Shown: piece after piece, positions 22,560 to 34,224 of the stretch | Layout: every line of letters starts with the position of its first letter | Position numbering within the stretch: the first letter of the stretch is position 1 | DNA from: Curvularia sp. ZM96 | Lineage: Eukaryota; Ascomycota; Dothideomycetes; Pleosporales; Pleosporaceae | DNA: 64,000 bases | Direction: 5' to 3' | Assembly (NCBI GenBank): GCA_022457065.1 | Contig: JAJGBQ010000001.1 | Coordinates: 62,001 to 126,000, forward strand | The notes under the pieces: model-generated | Seen by the model: only the letters and a program-made list of their open reading frames with translations | Database searches by the model: none | Told to the model about the DNA's origin: nothing | Position numbers and translations under genes: made by a program

Positions 22560-25076
22560 ATATAACTAGTACTTAGGTAGAATATGAGTCATTAGATCGT
22601 CCTCTGCGATTAATAGTATGCGTTTCCACCGCTCGTACTTATCGCCAAGATACTCCTCTACCTGTTTAATAGCAGCGTCTAATTACAACTTTAAGAAGGT
22701 AATCGTGACGCTACTAGAGCAACAACACGCACGCTCTTTGCCAGGCTTCTCTTGTTGCTATCGCTTGTCGCATTACCAGCTACTATTACTTCTTAAAAGC
22801 CCTTCCATATCACTATAATAGCACGATGATTGTTTATAAGTCACGCATCACAGTAGTGAGGGCCGTCGCGCGTCGTGTTATGATCGTCAGGGACTTTCTA
22901 TAGTACCTCGAGGTGGTGCTTGATGAAGCACTGTAGCAGCGGAGTAGGCATGCGCGCCGTCAAACTTTAAGTAGTACTGCATTAGTTTCTTGCGAGCTAA
23001 GTTGGCATTAAGCATAAGGTAGTCTTCTAGCGCTAACAGATCATCATAATCAAACCTTTAAGCGCTCTTTAAGCGCTTTGAGCTCATCAAGTAGCTGCTT
23101 ATGATTAGAACTTCTCATATTACGCTGGAGCAGCCGTGTTTACCGCGTCTCTTTGGCGGCTTAGAGGCCTCTGCAAAAGGCGCTAGAAGCTTCATATACT
23201 CCGTCATTGTTGTCTAGTCGCTAGTTCTTAGGGGACCCTCACGCAGAAACAGCCTAGGTTCCTGGAACATGCTACCGCTACCTCTGGGTCGCCGTGAGTG
23301 GCGAGCACTAGCCTCGTTTTGGCGGCCTTCAGAAAGCTTATGCTCGACGTAGTTATCAAGTTGGCCTTGGAGCTCAACAGCGCGTACAAAGGCAGCAAAG
23401 TAGGAGTTCCAGCGTCGTAACTGGCCCAATCAGCTCTGGGAGGACAACAGGCTTAACCACCGACTCAGCTTCAACTCTTTAGGGTTTCTGTAACAGCTCG
23501 CGCGACTGGACGTACAGATGGACGCGATAATATCAAATAATACACTAATAAGCCCATATTGACGCTACTCTTTCATGAAAGCCTCCTCCGTTTTAAGGCT
23601 ACCACCAGCGTTCTCATATGTGTCACGGTCTTTGCCTCACAAGGTAAGTTGAACTCTCAAGGTTGAGTATATGGCAGCAGCAGCGTAGACGCCGCTTAAA
23701 AGCGTCAAAGCCATATATACCAACCAGATTATTAATAGGAGTATTATTGTTGTATGCGTTGTCAAGCACAAGATAGCCCATCAACGTCTTGTTCACCCAA
23801 AGTTTATCAGCGTTCTTGCAACAACAGCGCCAACATTGTTACCAATATGCTACCCATGAAGCTCTGGCAGGTCTAGAAAAAAGTCCTGCACATCGCCCGC
23901 TGCGCCGATCAGGTGTACGCAGATGCTAGTAAGTCCATGCTTGCTGCTAGTCAACATCCAGTTATCGAAGGAGACATGGATGAGGGACCGCGCGCCGCTT
24001 TGGTAGCTTCGAACAATAGATATGTACGGGTGATACTTAGCAGTAATCGCGTCGCGGAGAGACTGGTGGTTACGCCAAAGTTCTACTTCTGCCAACAGAT
24101 TAGCAGCTCGAATTGACCGACAAAAGGCAGGCGTTCCTATATGTAACGCGGAGGCTTTAGTTATTGGCAGCTATCCAGTTCTTTAGCGCGTGTTGAAACT
24201 TGCGCTTTGTAAATGACGAGGATATCTCATTCGCAACCTCCTACAACACCTCGACACCACTATCGCGCATGAGGCTGGTGATTGAGCCCTGGTTAGGATC
24301 GCGGCTTCGTCGGAGAGGTCCTTGGGTACCAACGCCGTGGCCAGGCAAACCTTCAGCTAGGTGAGCAGCTGCTGCTGACGCTCTTCCAGCAACGTACTCG
24401 CCCCCAAGTCTCTTTTGTATATAGCAATAGAAACAGAGTCAGTATTTACGATGTTTGATACAATAATATACTAGCCAGCCGTACTTGTATATCCAACTTA
24501 GGGCGCCTCTAGCATGCTCTTTCTATCGCCTTTCTAGGTATGCGTCACGTGACCAGTTTAAGCCGTCAAAAAAAGTATCATCAGCCTCATATACGGCCTT
24601 GCTAATTTGTGCGTCAATCGATTCGTTGGTGCGATCAAGCTCAATGTTGTTGTCAATAGACGGCGTGCCCAACGCGTTCGCAGGTGGACCCCCTTGTTTA
24701 TTGCGCTCAACAGGTTGGTGGAGGCTTTGGTTGAATTGCTGGATCATATCAGCGCCAAGAGAAACTGGTATGACTCATAAGTAGGCGCGTCGATAGACGA
24801 TAGCGTTGGCTTAGAGTTAGGATTCGTAGAGTGCTGCGCGATTGAGCTGCAACCCTATAGTTTAGCGCTAGCCGCTTATTACTGGCCTTACAGATAGCCT
24901 AGAACAAGCCTCCGCAACACTATATATCAATCCAATTTCAGTCAATCCAGCCAGTTTAAAAATTTCAAAGTGAACTGACTGATAGAAGGAGAATTCTAAA
25001 CTGACACTGATCTGACTGCCTAGCAACCAGTCAGTCAGTCAGTTTCATCAGTTTGGATTGATTGCTAGCAACTCTG
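22560..25076 (-). mobile_element. Decayed hAT transposon
   Basis: The minus strand carries broken pieces of a hAT transposase in order: NHQSLRDAITAKYHPYISIV and SLIHVSFDNWMLTSSKHGLT (24.08-23.93 kb), LPELHG, then MGYLVLDNAYNNNTPIN and FKRRLRCCCHILNL (23.8-23.67 kb), RWNSYFAAFVRAVELQ (23.4 kb), YYLKFDGAHAYSAATVLH (near 22.9 kb) and ERWKRILLIAEDD (22.6 kb). Stops and frameshifts separate them. The right end is the terminal motif TTGATTGCTAGCAACTCTG, closing at 25076, preceded by TCAGTCAG-type subterminal repeats. The dimerisation motif is missing on the left, so the element is cut near 22.56 kb. The left boundary is approximate. Confidence 0.8.
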
Positions 25077-25215
25077 CCAAACAGCTTGCATTCTATCCAA
25101 CATGCTAATCGTTCAATCATCACCCTTTGCCAACTTCATTTCTTCGCCAGCCTTCAGCCTCCCCCACCAGCGGTCCGCCAAGAAATCAATCAAGCCGAGA
25201 GCACTGTTAGTCCTA

Positions 25216-26136
25216 CTAATACTTGTCCCAATCACTGTCTAAAGCCCCCCAATCTTCGTAGTCGCCGGGACCTTCTTGGTCCCATACATCATCATCACCA
25301 TCATCATCGAAGAATTCTAAATCATCGTCATACCCAAGCAAATCTCTTGCGATAGCCTCTTCCCGCTCCTCTTCCATCATCTCGAACATTTGGTCAATCG
25401 TAAGGATTCGCTCTTTACCGCCCGAGCCCCAAGGTCCTAACTTCTTCCCCTCAGACTGCGGCTCGTATTCAGAGGATCGTGCTTGAGTAACGCGATTTTC
25501 ACTCTCCTCTTTCGCCTTAACAAGCCACTCAGGCTTTATACGCGCTGTATATATCTCACGTAAAGCTGGCAGATGTAGAACATCATTCTGACAGTACTCC
25601 ATTATCTTGGGTTCCAACGGGCGGATGGAAAAAACGTCAGTGCACATGAGCTTCTTGATATCTTGCTTTGTGCTTAGCCAGCGGTTCGTCTTCATAAAGC
25701 CAAGTTTTAAATCATTCTCAACACACTTATCAAGGCTGCGAACATATGTCTTGTCGTCTGGTCTCGAGGCATTTTCGAGCAGTTGGAGGTCGATAATGCC
25801 ACCAAGGCTCACTCCATAGAGGAACCACAAGGCGTTAGCATCGTTTCGAACGTCCCAGATGTATTTGCAAAAGTTGCGGTCTTCTAGGATAGACTGAAGA
25901 GTCTTGCCGTCCTCTGATGCTGTGCTAAAGGCTAGGTCACCCAGTGCGGAAACATCGATGAGTTGGGCTTGGTTTGATGAATGTACATGGATAGTGATGA
26001 TTGAGACGGTTCCATGGCGACTGAGATTCCATCCCTCGATATCGAGGTATAGCGCACTGGATTTGGATAATATAGAGAGAAATCTTCGGAGTTCAGAAAC
26101 AGTTCGGATCAAGGTTGGCTCTAGACAAGTAGGCAT
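25216..26136 (-). CDS. 3'-5' exonuclease, RNase D/DEDDy type
   Basis: One exon, 306 residues, ATG start. The RNase D-like fold removes nucleotides from 3' ends using two metal ions held by four acidic residues. Visible catalytic residues are the DxE pair D32/E34 in LYLDIEG, D99 in WDVRNDANAL and the DEDDy-type Y181/D185 in YCQNDVLHLPAL. LIDVSALG and GIIDLQLLENASRP fit the family between these. The C-terminal 60 residues are strongly acidic (YDDDLEFFDDDGDDDVW) and probably not part of the fold. Similar single-domain proteins are common in filamentous fungi and the substrate is not known. Its stop lies 140 bp from the end of the hAT remnant. Confidence 0.88.
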   Translation of the reverse strand: MPTCLEPTLIRTVSELRRFLSILSKSSALYLDIEGWNLSRHGTVSIITIHVHSSNQAQLIDVSALGDLAFSTASEDGKTLQSILEDRNFCKYIWDVRNDANALWFLYGVSLGGIIDLQLLENASRPDDKTYVRSLDKCVENDLKLGFMKTNRWLSTKQDIKKLMCTDVFSIRPLEPKIMEYCQNDVLHLPALREIYTARIKPEWLVKAKEESENRVTQARSSEYEPQSEGKKLGPWGSGGKERILTIDQMFEMMEEEREEAIARDLLGYDDDLEFFDDDGDDDVWDQEGPGDYEDWGALDSDWDKY

Positions 26137-26865
26137 TGTGATTACTGCTGCAGCTTGGTGATTTACTTGTAGGTTTTTCGTGTTGATATAATCGATAAAG
26201 ATGTTTTTGTTTGTCGTAGCTGTTTACGATGAGATCGCGGAGGTCAGCCTGTTGAGTCTGAACTCCAGAATAAGATTGGGCGCGAGAAACGAACTAGATT
26301 TGTGTTCTTAGGTGCAATCAATCGACGGCTACCGGTAACGCAGTGATTAGTGCGAGCACGGGTAATGAACGCGCGTTCCCCAGATTAGAGTAACGCTGTC
26401 TGCAAGGATTGGTAGGCGAAAAGGATCCTGATAGGCACCAGGGCTAATCATCAACCAAATACCACTGTTCTTAAAGCCTACCTACCTTCACAGATCCAAA
26501 ATGTCGTGTGTTGCGTTTTGGTTGGTGCATGTCAGATTCCCGAAAACATGTGGCATGCAACTCCATTCTGTGCTACCTTACCCCGCTAACAAGAGCCACT
26601 TAGCATCATCCACGTATTTCAAATGACAAGCAGAATAGCGTTTACACGATAGATTTTTATTTTGGGTTTCAGCTGAAGCGCATTCGTAAGTTTGTGCGAA
26701 TAGGCAGATCCTATAAGGTTAGCTCAAAGACATTTGATTGTAAGCAAAGATGAGCATTTGTGACTGGAAGAAGAGTCTACAGAAGATCTCCACAGCAGGC
26801 TGAGTACGCACTATTACAACGCCCCATGTGGCGTTAAGAACTTCTCTTGCAGGTTCACTCAGTTT
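26137..26865. other. Intergenic
   Basis: Lies upstream of the exonuclease gene and downstream of the EF-hand-like gene. No gene-like signal. Confidence 0.4.
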
Positions 26866-27653
26866 TCAATAGTACCTGTAATACCTGCGAGTTCCGTCGA
26901 TCAAATCCACTGCGTTCTGTTGGCCTAGCAGCTCTATGTCAATCCTTGCCTGGTTCGCCCTCAGCTTTTCCCGCGCATTCGCAGCACAACGCTGCGTTGC
27001 TTGATCGATACGCTGCTGTAACTCAAGTGGTGTTCTAGCAGGGAATACATAGCGCGGCAAGGGCCCACGCTCCGGCCAAATGTTGTAGACGCGCAAGGCA
27101 TTGTTGATTCCAGGTAGAACGTCGTCTGGGTCCGCTGCGTATTCGACTGACATAAAGTCTGTAAAACCAGCCAAGCTGAGTAGAGGCATGCCACCATATG
27201 GAAGCTGTTTTGCGGAAGGGTTGCGCACTACAACCTTGTGGTCGAACTGGAACCCCTCAATTGCGGCCTTGAGCTCAAAGTCTGCCATGTCTTCTTTTGA
27301 GTACATGCCACCGTGGGTGAGACTTCTCTTCCCTATGAGTTAAAACATGGTGCCATCCGTCAGTAATCGTCTACCTAGGATCTGCATGGTATTCGATGAT
27401 TCCATATGAAGAAGATTGACTCACAAACATTGTCTGTGTCCTTAACGAGCGAGGCGTCCAAAAAGCTTGAAAAGGCCTCAGGAGTTATGTATCCTGTGCC
27501 CTTGGGATCAAGCTTGACAAAGAATTCCTTCATCAGCGCCTCAAAAGCCGGCGTCCCTTTTCCATTTGTGTAGAATAAATGCTCGGTCCAGCCTGATGGC
27601 GGAGGTGCCGGCTGCTGTGGCGGCGGTGGGAACCCAGGTGGAGCACCGTACAT
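26866..27653 (-). CDS. EF-hand-like conserved fungal protein, two exons
   Basis: Exons 27653-27425 and 27332-26866 around a 92-bp intron (GTGAGT..CATAG) give 231 residues. The ATG was chosen at the Pro-rich start MYGAPPGFPPPPQQPAPPP. Residues about 45-75 hold one EF-hand-like loop, DPKGTGYITPEA, after a helix ending EFFVKL. The splice restores DNV-WKRSL. The second exon has ELKAAIEGFQFDHKVVVRN, PYGGMPLLSLAGFTDFMSVEY and ALRVYNIWPERGPLPR, hallmarks of a conserved fungal family annotated as EF-hand proteins. Calcium binding is not certain since only one loop is visible. Cell role unknown. Confidence 0.8.
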
Positions 27654-28790
27654 AGTGAGCTGATAGTAATAGTCCGCGAAACAAGGCTGGTTCTGTTTAT
27701 GTCGTGCGACAAAGATGCATGTAATAAGAATCGACGCGAATCTTGTAGTTTGATGAGTGTGGACAGGCGGGGCAACGCAGCTACCAGTGTAGCTAACAAA
27801 CAATGCTTTCAGGCCTTTCCTGTAAAGTGCATGGCAAGCGAGTGGCGCATTTCACTGACTTACTGCCGCGGTAACTTCTGCCTACTATGGTTCATAAAAA
27901 CCCTAGCGAGCCAACAACTCCAAGGGCCGCAAATTAGTCTTTATTAATTGGGCAGTGCCAGCTTCGCAAAGAAAAGAGTTTGCTGAACAGTAGTTTTGTT
28001 ACGGTGTTGTTGTAGGGCTGCTGTCTACAACTATACATCACGGCCCGACTCCATCTCAAGAAATGGCTAGTCAACGGGACACGTCTCTCCCGTGTTCCAC
28101 AGCTCTGACCCAGTCCCCAATAATCGCATTCATGCCTAGTAAGTTAGGAGACCATCACGCTACAAATGGCCGCATCCTGTAGATCGCATCCACAATGATT
28201 GCGCAGTCCCTGCCAAGCGAACGAAAAAGAGAAAGATGAGGAGAAGAGAGTAGTCGCTACTGCTGGGGGACTTCTCCACCATACGGAGTATCCTCCGCCG
28301 CTGGCGCCTAACACACGGCCCGCATTGCTGACAAAACGATTATCTAATCAAAAGCAGTTCTACTCTCACTCGTTTCCACTTTAGACATCCAATCATTCTA
28401 TTTATGGGTCTGCACTAATTGGAAGAACTTAGTAGCCAAAGGCTAACCACCGGTGGTATCCCTCCGTGAAATCCGGCTAGATACGTTGGTATATGCTAGT
28501 AAATGATTGGACCGTAACGGCGCAGGTAAGACTGATCGGATTCAATTCGGTAGTAGTATCACTCAGAGGCATATAGGAGCGCATGGGATCTTCGAAGAGC
28601 CTTAAATTCTATAGAACAAAATACTAGCGCACCCAGTGTTTATCCTACTCGGGTCCGGTCTGGTACCAATCCGGACCAAGCAGCTGCGGAGGGCCTGGCA
28701 CAGCATACTATACAGTAACGTCGTTGCACTAAAGACATCTTACTAAGCGGGTGACATCATATTCCATCTGACATCTATATGTCTAGTTAT
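27654..28790. other. Intergenic
   Basis: Upstream region of the EF-hand-like gene and downstream region of the secreted-protein gene at 28791. Only short ORFs without support. Confidence 0.4.
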
Positions 28791-29400
28791 CTAGACGCAA
28801 GTGAGATCTGCAGTAGCCTCGTCGAAAGTGCAGCGATCAGTGTGTTCGAATGAAAGCTGTGTTTATATTGTTAATTAAGATTCTCATGAGTTCCTGCGTG
28901 TAGTTGAGACTTACGTTGATGAAGCCACCGTCGCCCTCCGTGAAGAACTGGTTGGGAGCGGCAATATACATGCACTCGTAGTCGGTGTTGAGAAGTCCAA
29001 GCTTGAACTCAACAGAATTCTGTCCATCGATGTTGGCGGGGTCAGCGACCGAGAAGCCCTGGTTGTAGCAGGCGGCGGCTTGGAATCGGGCAGGATCGGG
29101 GTTTCTAGCCATCATCTCTTTGGTAGTCTGCTGAGTGAAGGCCTCGCGAGCGGAATCGAAGTTTGAGACGTCGCCAATGAACTTAGCGGCGGCACCAATG
29201 GCCTCAGTGACTACGGCGCTGACAGCAGCGGTACCAGCCGCAAGGAGAATAGCAGTGGTGACTGGCTCACGCTTGCTGAGACTGTCGCCGCGCGCCTCGA
29301 TAGAGACAGTGGAGAGGTCGCTCCTTGAAGGGACAGCGGCACCGTTGACGACAGCAGAACAGCCGGCGACGACGGCGATGATGGTGGTGAAAGAAGGCAT
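28791..29400 (-). CDS. Secreted protein of a conserved fungal family
   Basis: Exons 29400-28915 and 28856-28791 with a 58-bp intron (GTAAGT..ACAG) give 183 residues. Read without splicing the ORF ends in an implausible tail; with it, GGFIN continues as LSFEHTDRCTFDEATADLTCV. The signal peptide is MPSFTTIIAVVAGCSAVVNG and a propeptide ends in SLSKR, a Kex2-type site. A hydrophobic alanine-rich helix (AILLAAGTAAVSAVVTEAIG) follows, then a region with four cysteines including the last residue but one. Similar secreted proteins are common in plant-associated ascomycetes; no activity is known. Confidence 0.85.
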
Positions 29401-30395
29401 GTTGAAAAGTCACAGACTTGGAGTTGAAGAATCGAACTTGATATAGAATGGAAGGCGTTAAGAAGAAGAAGATGAAGGATAGAAGATGATATGAACGGAA
29501 TGTACACGTCTCGACTTCGCCTTTTATACAATTCTAGCCCTTCATACAGGTATAGCTGCTATCGCTATTGCTTCCTTCCATATCATGTAGCCAAGCTGTC
29601 AGTCGGTCCGAGAACAAGGGTACCCATAGTAAACCCTGCACGAAACATCTCCAAAACCCTCCTCCAAGTGTATTCGCTTGGCAGAACATATATCTGAACC
29701 TTTGATTATGCATATTGCAGGATCGAGATACAAGCACGAGTCGCTTGCGAAGAAAAACATGCGACCTGTTAATGCTCGCTTCCATGGGGTATTACTCATG
29801 TCACCATAGCTTTTAGTCTTAGTCTAAATCAGAGAGTTGTAACAAAGTCTATGACGAGGTAACATTACCCCCAGCTGCCATCCTAATTTAGCGGCGTTTG
29901 TTATGGTGCTGTATAATAATTGTAGATCAGAGCCTTATTGTGCGCGTACGCCTTAGAATTCATAGACTTGATTGATGGATCAGACCCTGACTCGAGCTTG
30001 ATTTATAAATATTCCGTAGAGCTGATTTGTTGTTACAAATGGTTTCGGCTAGGTAACGGCCCGATTGAGCATAAAGTCTTGGCCAACATAGCTAAAGATG
30101 TTGATAGAACGCCGTACTAAGATGCATCACTGTGTTTGTTAAACAGGGCTTAGTATATACTTTTCTGCTCTTGGAGGGAGTCCAGCCCTTAGCAGGAGGC
30201 GAGATCATGTGATCATCGGCCCGTGATGATCCTTACCTTCAGATGTGGCTGATGGTTGGCTTCCAACTTCGCACCACCTGTCTTGGGGAGAATTCTTGTT
30301 GTTAATAATAGATTGCTCGTGCTAGCTAGAGGTTGTCAAGCGTGGTCGAGGAACGAGCAGATTGATCTGCATCCTATACGATTCGAGGATACCAT
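29401..30395. other. Intergenic
   Basis: A minus-strand TATAAAA at 29522-29528 is the probable TATA box of the secreted gene. The remainder, to the 3' end of the MFS gene, shows only short unsupported ORFs. Confidence 0.45.
29522..29528 (-). promoter_or_regulatory. TATA box for the secreted gene starting at 29400
   Basis: TATAAAA on the minus strand, about 122 bp before the ATG. Confidence 0.45.
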
Positions 30396-32111
30396 CTACC
30401 TTGAAAATCCGTCGCGTATCTGGACAAATGTTGCGTACCGATCCCTCGCCCACCTCCGCGTACGCTTGCCAAACATGGCCATAGGTAGACTCAGGCCCAT
30501 AACCAGTAAACCTAGTATCCCAAGCACGATGAAGCAGTTCTCCATGCCAGAATCGATCCAGAAGCTAGCGATGAAGGTGAAAGCCATCGCAAGCGTGTTA
30601 TTGATGACTGCGACGCCAACCATGCCTTCAAGAACCATATCACTGGGAGTGTTAGCAGCGGTTTCTATAGTATGACAACAGTGAACCTACGGGAACGAGT
30701 CTGCGAGGTACGACAAACTCAAGTCACCAGCGCAACCATAGCCAAAACCGATGAAGCCCAGCCCAATGTATGGCACAGGCCAATTCCAACCTCGAGCGGT
30801 GCCGATGCCAAACAACCAAAGGCCGGTAGGAAAAATCAGGGTGCAAAGCACCATCAGATACAGCCGGTATTCAGCCTCCATAACACCTTTGTTGCGCTTG
30901 ATCATCCATTGCATGAATGCATCGCTCCCGTATCCTCCATAAGCGCAACCAATGAGACTGCCAATCAGCGTGGGGATGTTCATATTACCAACCGCAACAG
31001 ATCCGTAATTCCACGGGTTACCAGACCATGTATCCTCTTGTAGGGTAAGATAAAAGGTCAAGCAGGACTGTTGGAAGCCCCATTGCAGTCCGGCATACCA
31101 CACAGCAGGGAAAGTGAAGACGCGCAAGGTGTGCCACAGACGATTGAGGTACTGCTTGAAACCTGTTCCGCGCAAGTTTGGTGCTGGGCTAATGACGCGG
31201 ATGCGCTCCCAATATGTCTTTTTCCGATCCCCAGAAGAGAGCGCCGTGTCAGGGGTGGACTCACACGCTGTCTTCTCACCGTTGGCACCATCTGGAACGC
31301 TTTTCCCAACGGGCTGTTCAGCGTCGAGGACGACAGGGTCGTTGTTATTGGCGAGGTGACGATCGCGCGAGAATTGTGTCTCTTCCAAGCCAAAGTAGAA
31401 GACGACAAGGCTGCCGCCGCAAATGATAGCACCAACGTAGCCAATCCAGCGCCAACCAAGTCCATCTGATACGTAGGCACCGATTAGAGGGCCAAGATAC
31501 GTGCCAATAGCCGTCGCAAATGTGTACATGCCAAGCACACTACCAGTCTGATGCTCAAACCAGATGTCAAGAAGTGACAGTTGCGCGGTAGCTTCGCCGA
31601 CCGACTCGGCAGCTCCAACGAACAGTTGACTCCATACTACACCGGAAACACTGTCGATACGTGCATACCAGATAAGGCCGCCGATGTTGAGCACGAGCGA
31701 GGCAAGATAACCTAACCTCCGCCCATACAAATGTACAAGAGGAGAGCTCAAGAGAGCCCAGTAGCCAATGCCCATGAAAAGTACGCCAGCACCAGTATTG
31801 AATACATCATAACTAATGCCATACTCTTCGTTCACACCGTCAGAGCCGGACCCGGCGTTGTTCGAGGTTGCTGCGGTTAAGCCAACCATGTACAGGACGA
31901 GGAGCGAGTGCCAGATTTTGCGCCAGAGGGACCAGCGCAGTGGATCGTTGGGCGAGTTCGTGGGCTGAGGTACGAGGAGGATGTTGCCTGATTTCTGCAG
32001 CGACGAGTCTCCTGGCAGAGTGTAGCCGCTCTCGTAAAGCTGTCGCGTGCCAGGAATAATTTCTTCTTCACTACGCACATTGCTGTGGCTGCGCATCCTG
32101 TTAACAGGCAT
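30396..32111 (-). CDS. Major facilitator superfamily transporter
   Basis: Exons 32111-30691 and 30642-30396 around a 48-bp intron (GTAGGT..CCCAG) give 555 residues with about 12 predicted membrane spans. It is expected to be a plasma-membrane proton-coupled carrier. Family signs are NDPLRWSLWRKIW before helix 1, the loop 2-3 motif LYGRRLGYLAS, ATAQLSLLDIWFEHQ and GWRWIGYVGAI after helix 6, and a long charged central loop. The second exon supplies the last two helices (GVAVINNTLAMAFTFIASFW, NCFIVLGILGLLVMGLSLP). It is closest in style to the fungal drug/polyamine-type (DHA1) carriers that begin with an NDP-x-NW-like motif; the substrate is not known. Confidence 0.9.
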
Positions 32112-32397
32112 GATAGACTAAAGATAATGTCCGCCTGACGCTTCCAGCGTCGCTGTTGTTAGCAGGGCAGCATGTCGCAGCAAATAATTGTATCAAAAAA
32201 CATTCAAGCAGCAACAGGAGGAAGAGTCTTTTTCGTTATCGTGTTATCTCGGAAATAATGCAGCGGAGAACCTGACCTAACTCAAAACAGCAGGTGAGAC
32301 GCGTGACTGCGCTACGAAATATAAATAGATATCACTAATACACATTAGGTTACTTTCTACTCCCTCGAATATAATGCGTAACTCACCATCTTCACTA
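32112..32397. other. Short intergenic, possible bidirectional promoter
   Basis: Lies between the MFS start and the degraded gene at 32398. Nothing distinctive. Confidence 0.35.
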
Positions 32398-32854
32398 TGG
32401 CCACAGCTCTTCCTACTGCTCAGCTTGCTAGTGAGAACCAGGCTGCTAACAGGATCTTGACCGACACTATAACGGTATTAGTCGTGGCATCAAAAACGCT
32501 GAGAGCAACCTAGTTAGCCCGATCGGTAGTATCAAGGGTCCTACTATACTGCCACTGGTAGTTCTGGAAGCCCAGCACTACCACCTCCTCTTCACCACCG
32601 TCAGTTCGACAAGATCTTCCCCGGCGCCCAGACTTTTGGCCAGTGTTAGATCTTCTACCACCACTGTAACTAGTGCCCTTGACGGTATTGAAGGCATATC
32701 GACCTCTGGCGCAGGTAACCTTGGTGCTATGGTTGGTAGCGCTAAAGACTCGACCTTAGAGGGCGCTGTCAATGCCGTGCCACGGGTTCAGAAGATGAAA
32801 CTACAACGGAACAGTAGTGGAAATAATCTTGAACGATTCGTTTGCCGCACGTAA
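32398..32854 (+). pseudogene. Degraded low-complexity gene
   Basis: From ATG 32398 the frame reads MATALPTAQLASENQAANRI to DTIT and then fails; shifting by one base at the G run near 32475 gives GISRGIKNAESNLVSPIGSI. A third frame downstream gives TATGSSGSPALPPPLHHRQF, and the last piece reads TTTVTSALDGIEGISTSGAG and AMVGSAKDSTLEGAVNAVP. The pieces look like successive parts of one Ser/Gly/Ala-rich protein, possibly cell-surface, broken by at least two indels. The family is not known to me, and this could be noise in a compositionally biased region. Confidence 0.35.
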
Positions 32855-33373
32855 CTTTGCCTTTGTTAAGCTTTACTATTACTGCTTGTAATATAAACTC
32901 TATTACCACTCCCTCGTCCATGTGCAGTATGCGATACCTCAAGTACTAGCTCCTTTCACTTGACCAGCTGTTGTACTCCACGCGCCAAGAGTGACCTGTT
33001 CAGTTGCGCGAATTTCTTGATGATGAAGGGTCGAATTCATATCATTGCATTGGTAGTGCGGAACGGCTGTGTAGCAACGTGTGACCCGAATCAAATCATG
33101 GAGCGCGTCCAACTACTCAGTGTGGTAGCATGTGAGTAGGCTACTGGCATAATATCGGGATTTCCTTTCTGTGTAAATAGATATTTTCTCCGTTCAATCA
33201 AGTACTAACGGCTATCTAAGTGCCGGTCGCTTCCTCAATCTTCATGAGCTCAATCACATATTATGCCACGATATGGTATCAATGGCACAGAAATTGTAGA
33301 ACACAAATCATTCATTGTAGCTATTCAGAGGTAGGCCTAATTCAACCTACTTATTTGAAGTATTGACTACCAT
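32855..33373. other. Intergenic
   Basis: No gene-like signal on either strand. Confidence 0.4.
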
Positions 33374-34224
33374 TTAGCAGTCCCACGGCTCCATCAGCTT
33401 ATTCCCTGTAACGGTCTCGGCGAACTTTGGAATTGCTGACGAGTGGGCCCACGGTTTTAGAGTCAACTCTTCTCCAATTGTGTGTGCGAAGCAGCTGGAC
33501 CAATTTTTGCGCGGATAAGCGGCAATGACCGACTCAATAGTCTGCTTTGCGATGAGCGTAGGATTTTTGCCCGCGTTGTCTATCACGTCAGCACATACTA
33601 CCAAGTCACCTTGGGATGCAAGTGCAGGCTTTTAGACATACCAAACAGAGTAGAGAGCTGGATCAACTGCCCTATCGTAGTTATTGTACCAACATCGCCT
33701 AGGTCTTGATGCCGAATGATTGCTTCCGCTACACTCTCAGCTTGCTCCTTCGGGGCCCCATACTCTTTCAGTATCTCCAGTGCGATGTAACCACCATAGA
33801 ACTCAAATGAGAGGAGAGATCCGTGTAGGTTTTCCTGGGTAGTACCAATGTCATGGAGAAGACACGTTAAGTAGTAAGTTTCAACGCTCGGTAGAAACGA
33901 AGGCAGGTGCTTCTGAGCGATGGCGACGCCTGATTATCGTGTTTAAATTTAGCGGATGTTCACTGCATTAGCCAGGAGTAACGGGCTCTAACCATAAAAG
34001 TACACTCGCATGGAGTGCTTGTAGACGTCTTCTGGTAGTCGCTCTTTCGCGTATCCGTGAATCTTCCTCGCGAGTTCACTGTGTGGGACCTTGATGTCGG
34101 TCACGTCATAGACCGCGGGGTCCCACGGACTGATGTCCTTGAGAAGAACAGACGTATCATGTGGCACTGATGTCCAACCATAAGTCTCCAGTGTCTTTGG
34201 AGAATGATCTGCAGGGTGAGACAT
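33374..34224 (-). CDS. Cyanamide hydratase-like HD-domain protein, three exons
   Basis: Exons 34224-33993, 33929-33642 and 33579-33374 (introns 63 and 62 bp) give 241 residues. The ATG at 34224 is used because the longer ORF upstream begins only with TTG. HD-domain residues are visible: H70 in HSMRVYFYG and H103-D104 in CLLHDIGTT. Other family matches are SFEFYGGYIALEIL, EAIIRHQDLGDVGTITTIGQ, then AAYPRKNWSSCFAHTI, LKPWAHSS and GNKLMEPWDC at the end. Fungal relatives convert cyanamide to urea, but many paralogues have other, unproven substrates. The length matches the family and there is no sign of damage. Confidence 0.9.
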
